This document shows positions 51,839-62,540 of a DNA stretch of 64,000 bases, piece after piece (within the stretch, counting starts at the first letter, position 1; each line of letters starts with the position of its first letter). Origin of the DNA: Brevundimonas sp. AJA228-03 (GTDB taxonomy: Bacteria > Pseudomonadota > Alphaproteobacteria > Caulobacterales > Caulobacteraceae); contig NZ_CP059297.1 of NCBI RefSeq assembly GCF_017795885.1, positions 744,001 through 808,000 of the forward strand, given 5' to 3'. Below the pieces are notes generated by a model. That model was not told the DNA's origin and searched no databases. It saw nothing but the letters and a program-made list of their open reading frames with translations. The translations under genes were made by a program, and so were the position numbers.

Positions 51839-52459
51839 ATGTGGCGCGTCCTGCTCGGCCGCCTGGGTGCCCTCCGCGGTCAGGATCAGCCCGGGATCGA
51901 CGCGTCGGTGGGGATCGACCCGTGGGAGGCGGTGGGGCGAGCAAAACCTCCGGGGTCCGAACTGCTGGACGGGATCGAGCGGACCGCGCTGGATGTCTAT
52001 GGCCGCCACGGCCTGCCGACGGCTCCCGGGCACTATCGCCGGGGACAACGCGCGCGTTCGTGGTCGTTTCTGGGCGAACATCTGACGCCGGAAGCCCGCT
52101 GGGCCCTGCTGATGGAGCGGCCGCCGGAAAAGGGCTGGCGCTATGGCACCCTGGCGGACATCGGCCGTTCGGGTCCCCCCGAGGTCAGAGCGGCTTCGGC
52201 CCTGCTCGCGGGCTGTGCCCGGCTCCGAAACGGCGCAGGCACCGCGGGCGGCCAGGACCTGCTGGACATCGTCGATGCCGCGATTCGTCTCGGCGCAGAC
52301 TGGCGGGCGCTGGAAAGCGGTCGCCCGAAGGCGGGTGGCACCCGGCTTCGCCTTTCGGCTCCGGACGACGTCATCGCCCTGGAAGGCCCGGCAGGGATCG
52401 CGTCGCCGAAGACCGGTCCCGCCCGCGTCTCTCGCCGAAAGGCTCCGCGCCCAGGCTAG
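51839..52459 (+). CDS. Hypothetical protein downstream of wza
   Basis: This 206-residue protein is basic overall and mostly helical, with no signal peptide or recognised domain (RYGTLADIGRSGPPEVRAAS is representative). It begins 10 bp after the wza-like gene on the same strand, so it is probably cotranscribed. The same region is open in other frames, so it is accepted mainly on position and protein-like composition. Confidence 0.55.
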   Translation: MWRVLLGRLGALRGQDQPGIDASVGIDPWEAVGRAKPPGSELLDGIERTALDVYGRHGLPTAPGHYRRGQRARSWSFLGEHLTPEARWALLMERPPEKGWRYGTLADIGRSGPPEVRAASALLAGCARLRNGAGTAGGQDLLDIVDAAIRLGADWRALESGRPKAGGTRLRLSAPDDVIALEGPAGIASPKTGPARVSRRKAPRPG

Positions 52460-52482
52460 CCAGCGACGGGGACGTCCCGGCT

Positions 52483-53340
52483 TCAGTCCCGCAGCAGGTC
52501 GTTGACCGCCGTCTTGGCGCGGGTCTGTGCGTCCACGCGCTTGACGATCACGGCGCAGTAAAGCGACGGCCCGCCGTTGGGGTCCGGCAGGGCACCCGGC
52601 ACCACGACCGAATAGGCGGGCACCTCGCCGCGCAGCACCTCTCCGGTCGCCCGGTCCACGATCCTGGTCGAGGACGAGATATAGACGCCCATGGCCAGGA
52701 CCGCGCCCTCGCGCACGATCACGCCCTCGACGACCTCGGAGCGCGCGCCGATGAAGCAGTGGTCCTCGATGATGGTCGGATTGGCCTGGAGCGGTTCCAG
52801 GACGCCACCGATCCCGACGCCACCCGAAAGATGCACATTCTTGCCGATCTGGGCGCAGGACCCGACCGTGGCCCAGCCGTCGACCATGGACCCGTCGTCG
52901 ACATAGGCCCCGATGTTCACGAAGCTGGGCATCAGGACGACGTTCCGGCCGATGAAGGCGCCCTTCCTGACGATGGAGCCCGGCACGGCGCGGAAACCCG
53001 CTTCCCTGAAGTCGTTCCCGGTCCAGTCGCCGAACTTGTTGGGCACCTTGTCATACCAGGGACCGACGCCCGGAGCCGGCGAGGACAGACCGCGGTCGCC
53101 GCCGCGCATGATCTCGTTGTCGTTCAGCCGGAAGGACAGCAGCACCGCCTTCTTCAGCCACTGATGCGTCGTCCACACGCCGTCCTCGCCGCGCGAGGCC
53201 ACGCGGGCCTGACCCGAGTCCAGCAGGGCGATGGCGGTCTCGACCGCCTTGCGGGTCTCGCCGCCGGTCGCGGGCGTCAGCTCGCCCCGCGCATCCCAGG
53301 CGGCTTCGATCACGGCTTCCAGAGCGGTGTGGTCGGTCAT
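52483..53340 (-). CDS. dapD: 2,3,4,5-tetrahydropyridine-2,6-dicarboxylate N-succinyltransferase
   Basis: This 285-residue left-handed beta-helix acyltransferase acts in lysine/meso-DAP synthesis. Hexapeptide repeats run through the second half ([60 protein letters not shown]). It overlaps the upstream nucleotidase gene by 4 bp (ATGA), forming a block with argB. Confidence 0.96.
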   Translation of the reverse strand: MTDHTALEAVIEAAWDARGELTPATGGETRKAVETAIALLDSGQARVASRGEDGVWTTHQWLKKAVLLSFRLNDNEIMRGGDRGLSSPAPGVGPWYDKVPNKFGDWTGNDFREAGFRAVPGSIVRKGAFIGRNVVLMPSFVNIGAYVDDGSMVDGWATVGSCAQIGKNVHLSGGVGIGGVLEPLQANPTIIEDHCFIGARSEVVEGVIVREGAVLAMGVYISSSTRIVDRATGEVLRGEVPAYSVVVPGALPDPNGGPSLYCAVIVKRVDAQTRAKTAVNDLLRD

Positions 53341-53999
53341 GCGGCGTCCTTCATCGACAGGGGGTGCAGGAAATCGAGCAGATCGGGCGCGCGGGCATCG
53401 ACCCAGTCGCCGATCTCGTGCCCGTGGCCGTCGCCGATCAATACGGTGGTCATGCCCAGTGCCTTGGCGGGGGCCAGATTGCGCGGCGTATCCTCGAAGA
53501 AGACGGCGCGGTGCGGCGTGATCCGGAACCGCTCCACGAAGTGGCGATAGGTCGATGGCGCGGGCTTGGGGGTCAGGTCCATGTCCTCGATGGCGAAGAC
53601 GCCGTCGAACCGGTCGGTGATCCCGATCCGCTCAAGCACCCGCGCGGCATGGAATCGCGCGCCGTTGGTCAGGACGTATTTCCGGCCCGGCAGACCGTCC
53701 AGAACCGCGTCCAGCCGGGGATTCGGCTCCAGCGTATCCAGCGGCACATCGTGGACGTCGCGCAGGAATTTTTCCGGATCGATCGCATAGTTGGCCATCA
53801 GCCCGGCCAGGGTCGTGCCGTGCTCATTCAGGAACTGCTTCTGAAGCACCTTCGCCTCGTCGGCCGGCAGGCCCACGGCATCGACCATGAAGGCGTTGAT
53901 CCGCCCCTGGACCAGACCCATCACCCCCTGCTCGCGCGGATACAGGGTGTCGTCCAGGTCGAAGACCCAGGTGTCGATCTGGCCCGGATCGATTCTCAC
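53337..53999 (-). CDS. HAD-family pyrimidine 5'-nucleotidase-like protein
   Basis: This 220-residue HAD hydrolase has the nucleophile motif [10 protein letters not shown] (DxDxT), [20 protein letters not shown] (motif II) and [17 protein letters not shown] (motif IV). This is the pattern of the Sdt1/pyrimidine 5'-nucleotidase group. Overlaps of 4 bp with both argB and dapD place it in a housekeeping operon, though its role there is unclear. Confidence 0.88.
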   Translation of the reverse strand: MRIDPGQIDTWVFDLDDTLYPREQGVMGLVQGRINAFMVDAVGLPADEAKVLQKQFLNEHGTTLAGLMANYAIDPEKFLRDVHDVPLDTLEPNPRLDAVLDGLPGRKYVLTNGARFHAARVLERIGITDRFDGVFAIEDMDLTPKPAPSTYRHFVERFRITPHRAVFFEDTPRNLAPAKALGMTTVLIGDGHGHEIGDWVDARAPDLLDFLHPLSMKDAA

Positions 54000-54922
54000 G
54001 CCTTCACCAGCGTCCCCGCGCCGTATTCGGTAAACAGCTCGACCAGCATGGCGTGGGGCCGCCGCCCGTCCAGAATGACCACCGCCTCCACGCCGGCCCG
54101 CACCGCGGCCATGGCGGTCTGCAGCTTGGGGATCATGCCGCCGGACGCCGTGCCGTCGTCGATCAGGCCCTGGGCCTCGGCCAGGGTCATCTGGCGGATG
54201 ATGTCGCCGTTCCTGTCCAGCACGCCCTTGACGTCGGTCAGCAGCAGCATCCGCTTGGCGTTCAGCGACCCGGCCACGGCCCCGGCCACGGTGTCAGCAT
54301 TGACGTTGTAGGTCTGGCCGTCCTCGGCCACGCCGATCGGCGCGATCACGGGCACCCAGTCGTCGGTCTCCGAGGCGATCAGTCCGGCGATCAGCTTGGG
54401 ATCGACCTTGGTGGGTTCGCCCACGAAGCCCAGGTCGACCTCGTGCTCGATCAGGCTGTCGGGGTCGCGTTTGGTGCGGGTGGTCTTCTCGACCGTCAGC
54501 AGGCCGGCATCCTTGCCCGACAGGCCGATGCCGCGCACGTCGGCCTCCTTGCCGGCGACGGAAATCCAGTGCGCGATCTCCTTGTTGACCGCGCCCGACA
54601 GGACCATTTCGGCGACCGCCATGGTGTCGCGATCGGTGACACGCAGGCCGTCGACGAAGTTTGACTTCACCCCCGCCTTGTCCAGCATGGCGCTGATCTG
54701 CGGCCCGCCGCCATGCACCACGACCGGGTTCACCCCCATCAGCTTCAGCAGGACGACATCGGCCGCGAACTGCTTGGCGACGGCCGTCTCGCCCATGGCG
54801 TGGCCGCCGTATTTGATGACCACGGTCTCGCGGTCATAGATCTGGATATAGGGCAGGGCCTCGGCCAGGGTCTTGGCCGTGGCCCAGCCCCGCTCCTCGG
54901 ATTGGCGTTCGATCTCGTCCAT
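53996..54922 (-). CDS. argB: Acetylglutamate kinase
   Basis: This 308-residue kinase carries out the second step of arginine synthesis. It shows [40 protein letters not shown] and [20 protein letters not shown], all family landmarks. It is the first gene of the argB-nucleotidase-dapD block. Confidence 0.97.
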   Translation of the reverse strand: MDEIERQSEERGWATAKTLAEALPYIQIYDRETVVIKYGGHAMGETAVAKQFAADVVLLKLMGVNPVVVHGGGPQISAMLDKAGVKSNFVDGLRVTDRDTMAVAEMVLSGAVNKEIAHWISVAGKEADVRGIGLSGKDAGLLTVEKTTRTKRDPDSLIEHEVDLGFVGEPTKVDPKLIAGLIASETDDWVPVIAPIGVAEDGQTYNVNADTVAGAVAGSLNAKRMLLLTDVKGVLDRNGDIIRQMTLAEAQGLIDDGTASGGMIPKLQTAMAAVRAGVEAVVILDGRRPHAMLVELFTEYGAGTLVKA

Positions 54923-54971
54923 GGGCGGGCTGATAAAGGCGACGCCTCACCCTGTCACGCGCGATCAGAAA

Positions 54972-55775
54972 TCAGGGGGCGTCGGCGAACAGATCGCTGG
55001 CCTGGTCAAAGGCGCTGCGCAGGGTGTCAATCTGCGTCAGCAGGTCGTGGGTTTCCCGGTGATCGGCCATGTTTTTGAGCACGGCCCACGTCTGCGAGAC
55101 CAAGGGCGACGTCGGCTCATCATTGCGCTGGTGGTGAAGCTCGGCGCTCAGAAAGGCATCGACCTCGGCACCGCCGTCCAGGCTGGCAGGAGCCAGGGTG
55201 ATTCCGAACTGCGTGTTCATTCGCGCGACCTCGGCGCGCCAGTCGGCCATGAACGACGACCAGCGCATGAAATGGCGTGGCAGGCCCCGGCTCGCTGCCT
55301 CTGCGTCCAGCACGTGGCGAAGCCATAGTCGGAGACCTTGCTGGCGCGAGATCGGGTTTCGGGCCATCAGCGAGGCTGCGACTTCGGAGGGGTGTCTTAT
55401 CGGGGAGACGACCAACGCCCGATACCCCTGCTGCTCCAGGGCGGTGCGCCACACGGGAAAAAGGCGGCACATGCGCGGATCCTTCAGAACGACGATCGGC
55501 ATCTGGCCGAATTCTCCGTCCAGGACTGCAGCCACGCGAGGATCGGGCGCGACGGGCGCGACCAGCGGCGTCCAGTCGCTCCACGTCGCCCCCGCTTCGG
55601 CCAGCAGGGTGTCATTCAACGCCATGACGACATTGCTTTCCCAGAACCCGCGCGGATTGTCGGCGGCCGGAGCCATCAGGGTCAGGGGCGGCGCGGCACC
55701 CAGCAGCGTCAGGGCACCGGCGACCGATGATGTCCCCGAACGGTGCATGCCAAGCACGACCAGCGCCGTCTTCAT
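54972..55775 (-). CDS. Sulfotransferase family protein
   Basis: This 267-residue protein begins with the PAPS 5'-phosphosulfate loop ALVVLGMHRSGTSSVAGAL and has the 3'-phosphate-type region VVSPIRHPSEVAASLMARN. Such bacterial proteins sulfate glycans or other acceptors in the cytoplasm. The start is the ATG at 55775; an upstream extension is possible. It lies on the same strand as, and 76 bp after, the GDP-sugar reductase, consistent with decoration of the surface glycan. Confidence 0.82.
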   Translation of the reverse strand: MKTALVVLGMHRSGTSSVAGALTLLGAAPPLTLMAPAADNPRGFWESNVVMALNDTLLAEAGATWSDWTPLVAPVAPDPRVAAVLDGEFGQMPIVVLKDPRMCRLFPVWRTALEQQGYRALVVSPIRHPSEVAASLMARNPISRQQGLRLWLRHVLDAEAASRGLPRHFMRWSSFMADWRAEVARMNTQFGITLAPASLDGGAEVDAFLSAELHHQRNDEPTSPLVSQTWAVLKNMADHRETHDLLTQIDTLRSAFDQASDLFADAP

Positions 55776-55851
55776 ATTCGTCTCGCCCGTCTTCAGGATT
55801 GAGGGACCCGTTTGTCCGGGCATCACCCGCCCTACAATGCGGGCGGGTGGG

Positions 55852-56799
55852 TCAGCCAGAGTGCCGGTCGACCTCGTGCTTCAGGACGGCGGCCGCTGTT
55901 GTTCTCAAGGGGGTGTTCGCGCTCCATCCGTAGCGATCCCGGAACTTGGTGAACACCCCTTCTGCCCGAGGGACATCGGACGCACGCATACGCTCGGCCA
56001 CCGGCATCGCCCGTATCGGACGCCCCGATTCCTCGACCAGCACGTCCAGCAGGTGCTGGATGGCGATCGGGCGACCCGAACCGACGTTGTAGATATCGAA
56101 CGCCGGGGACGGCCGATCATCCTCGATCACAGCCATATAGGCGTCGATGATGTCTTCGACGTCGCTGAAGTCGCGGACGGCGTCCAGATTCCCGACATGA
56201 ATTTCCTCGCCTCCGTCGCGCATGGCGCGGGCGATCTGAGCCGCGAAACTGGGCGCGACGAACCGCTCGTCCTGACCCGCGCCGGTATGGTTGAACAGGC
56301 GCAGCACCACGACAGGCAGGGTCTCGCTCGCCATGTCGGCAAGCAGATATTCGCAGGCGGTCTTGCTCCGCGCATAGGGAGAGGCGGGCAGAAGGGCCGA
56401 GGTCTCGTCGCAGGGACCCGCGTTGAAATGGCGACCATAGACCTCGCCGCTTGAGGCGAAGATCAGCCGTGCCGGATGGGGCAGGGCGCGCATGGCCTGC
56501 GCCAGGCTGCGGGTACCGTCGAAATTGACCTTCCAGACAGTCTGTGGCGTGACGCTGCCGTCGCCAACGGAGGACATGGCGGCCAGGTGCACGACGGTCG
56601 TCGGGCTGAAATCGGCTATGACACGCGCCAGCGCGACGCTGTCGGTCAGATCGACGGCCGCCGGCGCATTGGTTCCGTTGGGCCCGACCAGACCCATGAC
56701 GCCGCAAGCTGATTGTTGCAGCCTTCCCAGCAGGCGCGTGCCGACGAAACCGGACGCCCCTGTCACCAGAACGCGACGGTCGGCCCCGTCAGCGGCCAT
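55852..56799 (-). CDS. GDP-6-deoxy-4-keto-sugar reductase/epimerase (Rmd-like SDR)
   Basis: This 315-residue SDR has the NAD(P) motif VLVTGASGFVGTRLLGRL, SSGEVYGRHF and YARSKTACEYLL (catalytic Tyr/Lys). Placed 5 bp after gmd, it probably reduces GDP-4-keto-6-deoxymannose to GDP-D-rhamnose (Rmd); GDP-talose or GDP-fucose formation cannot be excluded from sequence alone. Confidence 0.85.
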   Translation of the reverse strand: MAADGADRRVLVTGASGFVGTRLLGRLQQSACGVMGLVGPNGTNAPAAVDLTDSVALARVIADFSPTTVVHLAAMSSVGDGSVTPQTVWKVNFDGTRSLAQAMRALPHPARLIFASSGEVYGRHFNAGPCDETSALLPASPYARSKTACEYLLADMASETLPVVVLRLFNHTGAGQDERFVAPSFAAQIARAMRDGGEEIHVGNLDAVRDFSDVEDIIDAYMAVIEDDRPSPAFDIYNVGSGRPIAIQHLLDVLVEESGRPIRAMPVAERMRASDVPRAEGVFTKFRDRYGWSANTPLRTTAAAVLKHEVDRHSG

Positions 56800-56804
56800 C
56801 GAAG

Positions 56805-57830
<1,026 letters not shown>

Positions 57831-57883
57831 TTAGCTGCGCAAGATGCCGAGAGACAACCGCAATCTTGCCCGGAAGAGCGGCG

Positions 57884-59116
57884 TCAGCCGAACACGATAC
57901 CCGTCAGATGCAGCGACAGGTGACGATCGTCCGGGAGGCCGAGTTCCTCCGACGGGCTCCAGGTTTCGGCCTCGATCTCGATCCGGTTGAGGCCTGGATG
58001 GCGCTCCAGCAGGATCCTGTTTTCGCCGGGTGACATCTCACCCTTGAACACGACGGTCTTGCCGTTGCGGACAATGGTTGTGATCGGCTTGCCCCGGTAG
58101 TTGGCGATCTCAAGCCACGCCCTGTCCGACCCTTCAGGGAACGGAGCTTCGAACCATCCCTGGCCAGACAGAAGCGCCGCATCCTGCTCGCGAGGGAGGT
58201 TTTCGTGAGGGGTCTCGGCCAGGATGTCTGGCATCCGTTGCCGCACACCGCGTGCTGGAATGCCGATAACCGTGTAGCCGATCACGCCGTCCGGATCGGT
58301 ATGGACTTCGCAGCGAAGGCCGACGCGGGCAAAAATAGCCTCCATGAACTCCAGCGACCAGCCGCTTTCGAACCAGCCGAATTTGCGGATGCAGTAGACG
58401 GACAGCGCGTCCAGACGGAGGCCCCAGTGCTTCCACCAGGCGGTGTTGAAGGGCTCCCCGGCCAGAATCAGACGACCGTCCGGGAGTGAGAGGTTGTCGG
58501 CCATTGTCTGAAGCAGCGTCCACGGGCGGACCGCGTGGTGCAGACATTCGTAGAACAGAACGGCGTCATGGCCGCCGACTGGCTTGTAATCGTCGAATGC
58601 CGACTGAACTGCCTTGATGCGCCAGCCGCTGCGTTCGGCGCGCGCGTTCACCAGGGCGACGAAGTTCGGATTGATGTCCACGGCGGTCACCCGCAAGCCC
58701 AGATAGGCCGCGACTTCGGATGACAGGCCCCAGCCGCAGCCCATGTCCAGCAGGTGGTCGTTCAGCTTCACGCCGGCGAGACGGAAGGCCTTGGAGAGTC
58801 GCTGGACGTGCATGGCAAGCTCAGCGGGATTGTGTTGGTTGTAGGGGTTTACCGCCTGGATGTGCGGCTCCAGGGCGAAGGGGGCCATCTCGTTGACGGC
58901 CTGATCGAACGCCTTGCCGGACATTTCAACATGCAGGGCCAGCTGCTGATCCACATAGGCCTCGGAGAACGGATCCAGAGACTGATCGACCTGGACCGTC
59001 GGGATATAGCTGAACCCCGCCCACCAGGCTTCGCAAGCCGGTGAGCCCGGGCCGCCGAGGCGGTCGCTCTCGGCGACGAAGGCGTCGAGGTCCGACTCTT
59101 TAATTTGCAATGGCAA
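57884..59116 (-). CDS. Class I SAM-dependent methyltransferase with C-terminal beta domain
   Basis: This 410-residue protein has methyltransferase motif I HLLDMGCGWGLSSEVAAYLG, then LRVTAVDINPNFVALVNARA, and FYECLHHAVRPWTLLQTMA. The roughly 120 C-terminal residues (ITTIVRNGKTVVFKGEMSPG, ending LHLTGIVFG) are beta-rich. No ATG is near the beginning; a TTG at 59116 with AGGTG upstream is the best start. It probably modifies a sugar of the surface glycan. Next to the FkbM methyltransferase gene on the same strand. Confidence 0.8.
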   Translation of the reverse strand: MPLQIKESDLDAFVAESDRLGGPGSPACEAWWAGFSYIPTVQVDQSLDPFSEAYVDQQLALHVEMSGKAFDQAVNEMAPFALEPHIQAVNPYNQHNPAELAMHVQRLSKAFRLAGVKLNDHLLDMGCGWGLSSEVAAYLGLRVTAVDINPNFVALVNARAERSGWRIKAVQSAFDDYKPVGGHDAVLFYECLHHAVRPWTLLQTMADNLSLPDGRLILAGEPFNTAWWKHWGLRLDALSVYCIRKFGWFESGWSLEFMEAIFARVGLRCEVHTDPDGVIGYTVIGIPARGVRQRMPDILAETPHENLPREQDAALLSGQGWFEAPFPEGSDRAWLEIANYRGKPITTIVRNGKTVVFKGEMSPGENRILLERHPGLNRIEIEAETWSPSEELGLPDDRHLSLHLTGIVFG

Positions 59117-59199
59117 GCAACACCTGTCGATTGGACCCGGCGTCGCCGCGCGGGCCTGAATATACGGCAACCTCGTGCGGCCTCAACCCGTCCCGGGGA

Positions 59200-60084
59200 T
59201 CAGGGGTTGAGGCGCTTGTTCCGCCAGCCCTGCAGGCCATCCACGGTGGTGATCGGGCCGGCTTCGGTCAGCATCAGGACAGCCGGGCGCTCCATCTCCA
59301 GAATCCAGCCAGCGCCGCTCAGGATGTCGAACAGCTCGCCCTCGATCTGGCGCGTGTGGGTGCCGATGACGACGTAGCCGACCTTCTCGTTCATCACGTC
59401 CAGGCATTCCGACACGAAGGCGGTCTCTCCGCCCTGGATGTCGATGTGCAGCAGGTCGATTCGCTCGTGGTCCGCCGTGATGTCGCGCAGCGGGACCATC
59501 GGGAGGACGTTGAAGGCTCCGGATTCGATCGCCTCCCGCTGTTGTTCCTCGGTGGCGTCGAACACCGGCTCCAGGCCCCAGTCGCCTGTCCCGACCTGAC
59601 GCGGGAAGAGGGCTGTTCCGGACGTGCCCGCCGCGATGCCGTTGATGATCGTCCATTGATCGTCAGTGAAGCCGTTGCGAGCCATCGCCGCGTGGGCGAG
59701 CTCGGCGTATTTCGAATCCCCCTCGACGCCGATCAGCCGGACGTCCCGGCCGGTGGCGCGCGCTGCGGCCCCCATGTTGTTGACCCAGCAACCCCAGCCG
59801 CAACCCAGCTCGATCATCGTGAAGCGCGGGCCGGCGAGATCGACCGCGCGCAGCGCGGCGCCCCACTCGGCGATGTCGGCATGCCAGTTCGCGGGGATCG
59901 GCACGCCCTCGACCAGACCCGCCATTGGCGTCAGCACGGACGGCAGGACTTCGGGGTCGATGGCGACGTCGAGGAAGTTGACCAGCAGGCCTTCACGCGG
60001 CCTGGGGTTCGCCACGGCATGGCGATGCATGACCTCCTGGGCGTCGAAGGTGGAGGCGTAGTGCCAGAAGGGGCTTTGCATCAT
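59200..60084 (-). CDS. FkbM family methyltransferase, complete copy
   Basis: This 294-residue protein has motif I FTMIELGCGWGCWVNNMGAA and the FkbM signature RIDLLHIDIQGGE, ending VVIGTHTRQIEGELFDIL and ITTVDGLQGWRNKRLNP. It presumably O-methylates a glycan residue. Tandem ATGs at 60084/60081 follow GGAG. It is clearly paralogous to the partial gene at 63570. Confidence 0.88.
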   Translation of the reverse strand: MMQSPFWHYASTFDAQEVMHRHAVANPRPREGLLVNFLDVAIDPEVLPSVLTPMAGLVEGVPIPANWHADIAEWGAALRAVDLAGPRFTMIELGCGWGCWVNNMGAAARATGRDVRLIGVEGDSKYAELAHAAMARNGFTDDQWTIINGIAAGTSGTALFPRQVGTGDWGLEPVFDATEEQQREAIESGAFNVLPMVPLRDITADHERIDLLHIDIQGGETAFVSECLDVMNEKVGYVVIGTHTRQIEGELFDILSGAGWILEMERPAVLMLTEAGPITTVDGLQGWRNKRLNP

Positions 60085-60164
60085 GTCTCTCCGTTTCGCG
60101 CTCGTCACCGGCCCGGATCAGGGGCGGGAGGCGAGGGGAGGAATACTCAACGGCTGGAGCAGTG

Positions 60165-62345
60165 TCAGGCCTGCTGGTGGGCCTGACACGCGACCGAAGC
60201 GGCGCCGAAGCTGAAGGATTCCAGAAGGTCGGCACGTGCTTCGAGATTCGACACGCGCGCATAGCCGACCCCGGTCAGGCCAACGGCGAAGTTCCGGGTG
60301 TCGCCCTCTGGTAGTCCGTATTCGCCCTCGACCTCGATGCAGACGCGGCAGACGCCGTTCGGGCCGACAAAGCCGCTCAGCCGGAAATGGCGATTCTGCT
60401 TGATCTCAGGGCCCATGAGTGCACGGCTTTCGGAATGGCGCCCGTCGCCCAGATAGACGATGGTTCGGCACTCCTCATACCAGGGTGCGGTCTCGAGCCC
60501 GATATAGACCATGATGGGCGTGCCTTCCGGCAGAGGCGTCCGGAAGCTGATCTCTCCGAACCTGCCCCTCATCCAGGCGCCCCAGCGTTCGGTGCCGTAG
60601 AAGTTCTCGGCGATCATCAAACGCGACGGGGTCGTCACATAGCCGATCAGGGCCTTTCTGATTTCCATCAGATCGCCGGGCCGGAACTGCAGGCCCTCGG
60701 CGAGCGTGGGCAGCAGGGCTTCCGCCACCGGCAGGTGAGCATGAGCCTTCATCTGCGCGACGAACAGGCGGGCGACGTCGTCCCAGCCGCGTGGCTTGAA
60801 GTTGTCGACGATGTTCTGCTTGCGGGAGGCCAGGTAGGCGCGGTCGGTGATCATGCGGCCGATCACGTCGACGCCGGTCTGGATGCTCTCGGGGTCCACA
60901 TAGTCGACGAAATCACCCCCGACTTCCGGGATGGAAGACGTATTGGAGGCGGCGCACGGAATGTGGTGCATCAGGCTTTCGCCGACAGGCAGACCCCAGC
61001 CTTCGACGAAACTGGTGAAGACGGTGAACAGGCTGTTCTCGTAGACCGCATTCAACTCGGCGTCGGTCAGATCGTGTACGATGTGGACCCGACCGCCCAG
61101 GTTGCGGGTGCCGTCCAGAAGGTCGAGCAGGCCGTTGATGCGCCAGCCCTTGCGGCCGACGAAGACCAGGTCCGGAACGTCCACGCCCTGTTCGATCAGT
61201 TTGCGCCAGACGTTCACGACATAGGCGTGGTTCTTGCGACCCTCGATGGTGGAGACATAGGTCACATATTCCCGGCCCCGAAGCTTCTGCATGCTCTGGG
61301 GCCAGGCCTGCACCTCGCTGGATGGGCCGGTCAGGGAATGCGCCAGGGGCACGGTCGCGGTCGGGACGGCGCGGCCGCCGTTGTCGATCAGGAACTTGTC
61401 CAGGATGACGCGGGTGTAGTCCGAGATGGTGAGGATATAGTCGCAGATCAGGCAGAGTTCGCCGACGCCGGTGGTGAACTCCCGCGTCAGTTCTGCCTCG
61501 CAGTACTGGGGGTGCGAGATCGGGATGATGTCGTAGATGTAGGCGGCCAGTTTCGCGCCGGCGCGCTTGGCCGGAAGATACCGGTCGATGGTGTTGTCCA
61601 GGCCCCAGAAGGCGCCCGACAGGACGATCGTGTTGCCGCCCCCCGCAGTGATCGGCGATGCATTGTGCTCGCAGGCCGAGAGGAGCTTGCGCAGCCGGTG
61701 GTGATCGACGTGGGCACCGGCGGCGTAGTTGATCATCGCCTTCACGTCGCTGTTGCGGAGCAACCAGAAACTGCCGCGTTCGAGGACCTCGGTGAAATCG
61801 GTCAGGATGAAGCCGACGTCGACGTCATCCATTTCCATCAACGCCAGGGTAATGCCCGCCTGGACGCGCTGGATGCCCGACATGGTCGGGTGCGTTCTCA
61901 GATAGAAGAACATGTCCTGGATGGAGAACAGATATTCGTTGGTCGCGCGCGTCAGCGGCAAATCGCTCCGAACGGATCGCATCAGTACCTCGATTTCACC
62001 ATGGACCTGGTCGCCGGCACCCAGTTTCGCCGCAGTACGAAAGGCTTCCAGCGCCGGCGTATGTTTGTCCTGCCGTTTGAGGACGTGGGCGAGATGGACG
62101 TAGGCGTCTACCTCGTTCGGAGCCGCGGAGACGGCGGTCTCGTAGGCCTCCTCGGCCCCGGCCAGATCGCCGCTTTCCTTGAGTGCGTGGCCAAGCTGAA
62201 CCCAGATCGCCGCATCCTCGGGGTGAGTGCTGACGTGCTTCCGGTAGGCGGAGGCAGCGTGTTTCCACTCGCGAGCGTCCCGGTGCCCATCGCCGATCCT
62301 TTGCTGGTTCACGGATTTTCCGCGCAACAGAGATTTCCAACGCAA
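60165..62345 (-). CDS. GT4-type glycosyltransferase with N-terminal TPR repeats
   Basis: This 726-residue protein has three domains. TPR-like repeats are at residues 15-110 (AAIWVQLGHALKESGDLAGA, EVDAYVHLAHVLKRQDKHTP). The GT-B glycosyltransferase follows, with YVSTIEGRKNHAYVVNVW and the E-x7-E motif EGWGLPVGESL. The C-terminal domain of about 140 residues is beta-rich. It should transfer a sugar, perhaps mannose or rhamnose, during surface glycan assembly. The start is a TTG with GGGGAG 8 nt upstream; a GTG at 62312 is the alternative. Confidence 0.88.
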   Translation of the reverse strand: MRWKSLLRGKSVNQQRIGDGHRDAREWKHAASAYRKHVSTHPEDAAIWVQLGHALKESGDLAGAEEAYETAVSAAPNEVDAYVHLAHVLKRQDKHTPALEAFRTAAKLGAGDQVHGEIEVLMRSVRSDLPLTRATNEYLFSIQDMFFYLRTHPTMSGIQRVQAGITLALMEMDDVDVGFILTDFTEVLERGSFWLLRNSDVKAMINYAAGAHVDHHRLRKLLSACEHNASPITAGGGNTIVLSGAFWGLDNTIDRYLPAKRAGAKLAAYIYDIIPISHPQYCEAELTREFTTGVGELCLICDYILTISDYTRVILDKFLIDNGGRAVPTATVPLAHSLTGPSSEVQAWPQSMQKLRGREYVTYVSTIEGRKNHAYVVNVWRKLIEQGVDVPDLVFVGRKGWRINGLLDLLDGTRNLGGRVHIVHDLTDAELNAVYENSLFTVFTSFVEGWGLPVGESLMHHIPCAASNTSSIPEVGGDFVDYVDPESIQTGVDVIGRMITDRAYLASRKQNIVDNFKPRGWDDVARLFVAQMKAHAHLPVAEALLPTLAEGLQFRPGDLMEIRKALIGYVTTPSRLMIAENFYGTERWGAWMRGRFGEISFRTPLPEGTPIMVYIGLETAPWYEECRTIVYLGDGRHSESRALMGPEIKQNRHFRLSGFVGPNGVCRVCIEVEGEYGLPEGDTRNFAVGLTGVGYARVSNLEARADLLESFSFGAASVACQAHQQA

Positions 62346-62411
62346 TTCGTTAACTCCCCGCGCGCAACCGACGCCTGCGTCAAGCAGCCCAGATCGCTAA
62401 AGTATCTTGAT

Positions 62412-62433
62412 CTCAGCCGTGTTACAGGCTGAG
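62412..62433. terminator. Hairpin downstream of the methyltransferase gene
   Basis: CTCAGCC-GTGTTACA-GGCTGAG forms a 7-bp stem with 8-nt loop, 108 bp past the stop of the gene at 62541 and 67 bp before the TTG of the glycosyltransferase. No T tract follows, so it may be an attenuator or simple hairpin rather than a terminator. Confidence 0.3.
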
Positions 62434-62540
62434 CGGCCCGTGGCAATGCATCATGCGTCGTTAATGCCCATGAGGCATGACAGTGTTCTCTGAAACACAG
62501 GGCCCGACGCACTCGAGCCGCGTCCCGTCGATGGTGTCCG

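Noticed and set aside
51841..53550. Long open frame covering the wza-downstream gene and dapD in another frame
   Set aside because: It runs antisense through dapD, is Arg/Gly/Pro rich and has no recognisable domain; a GC-rich shadow frame.
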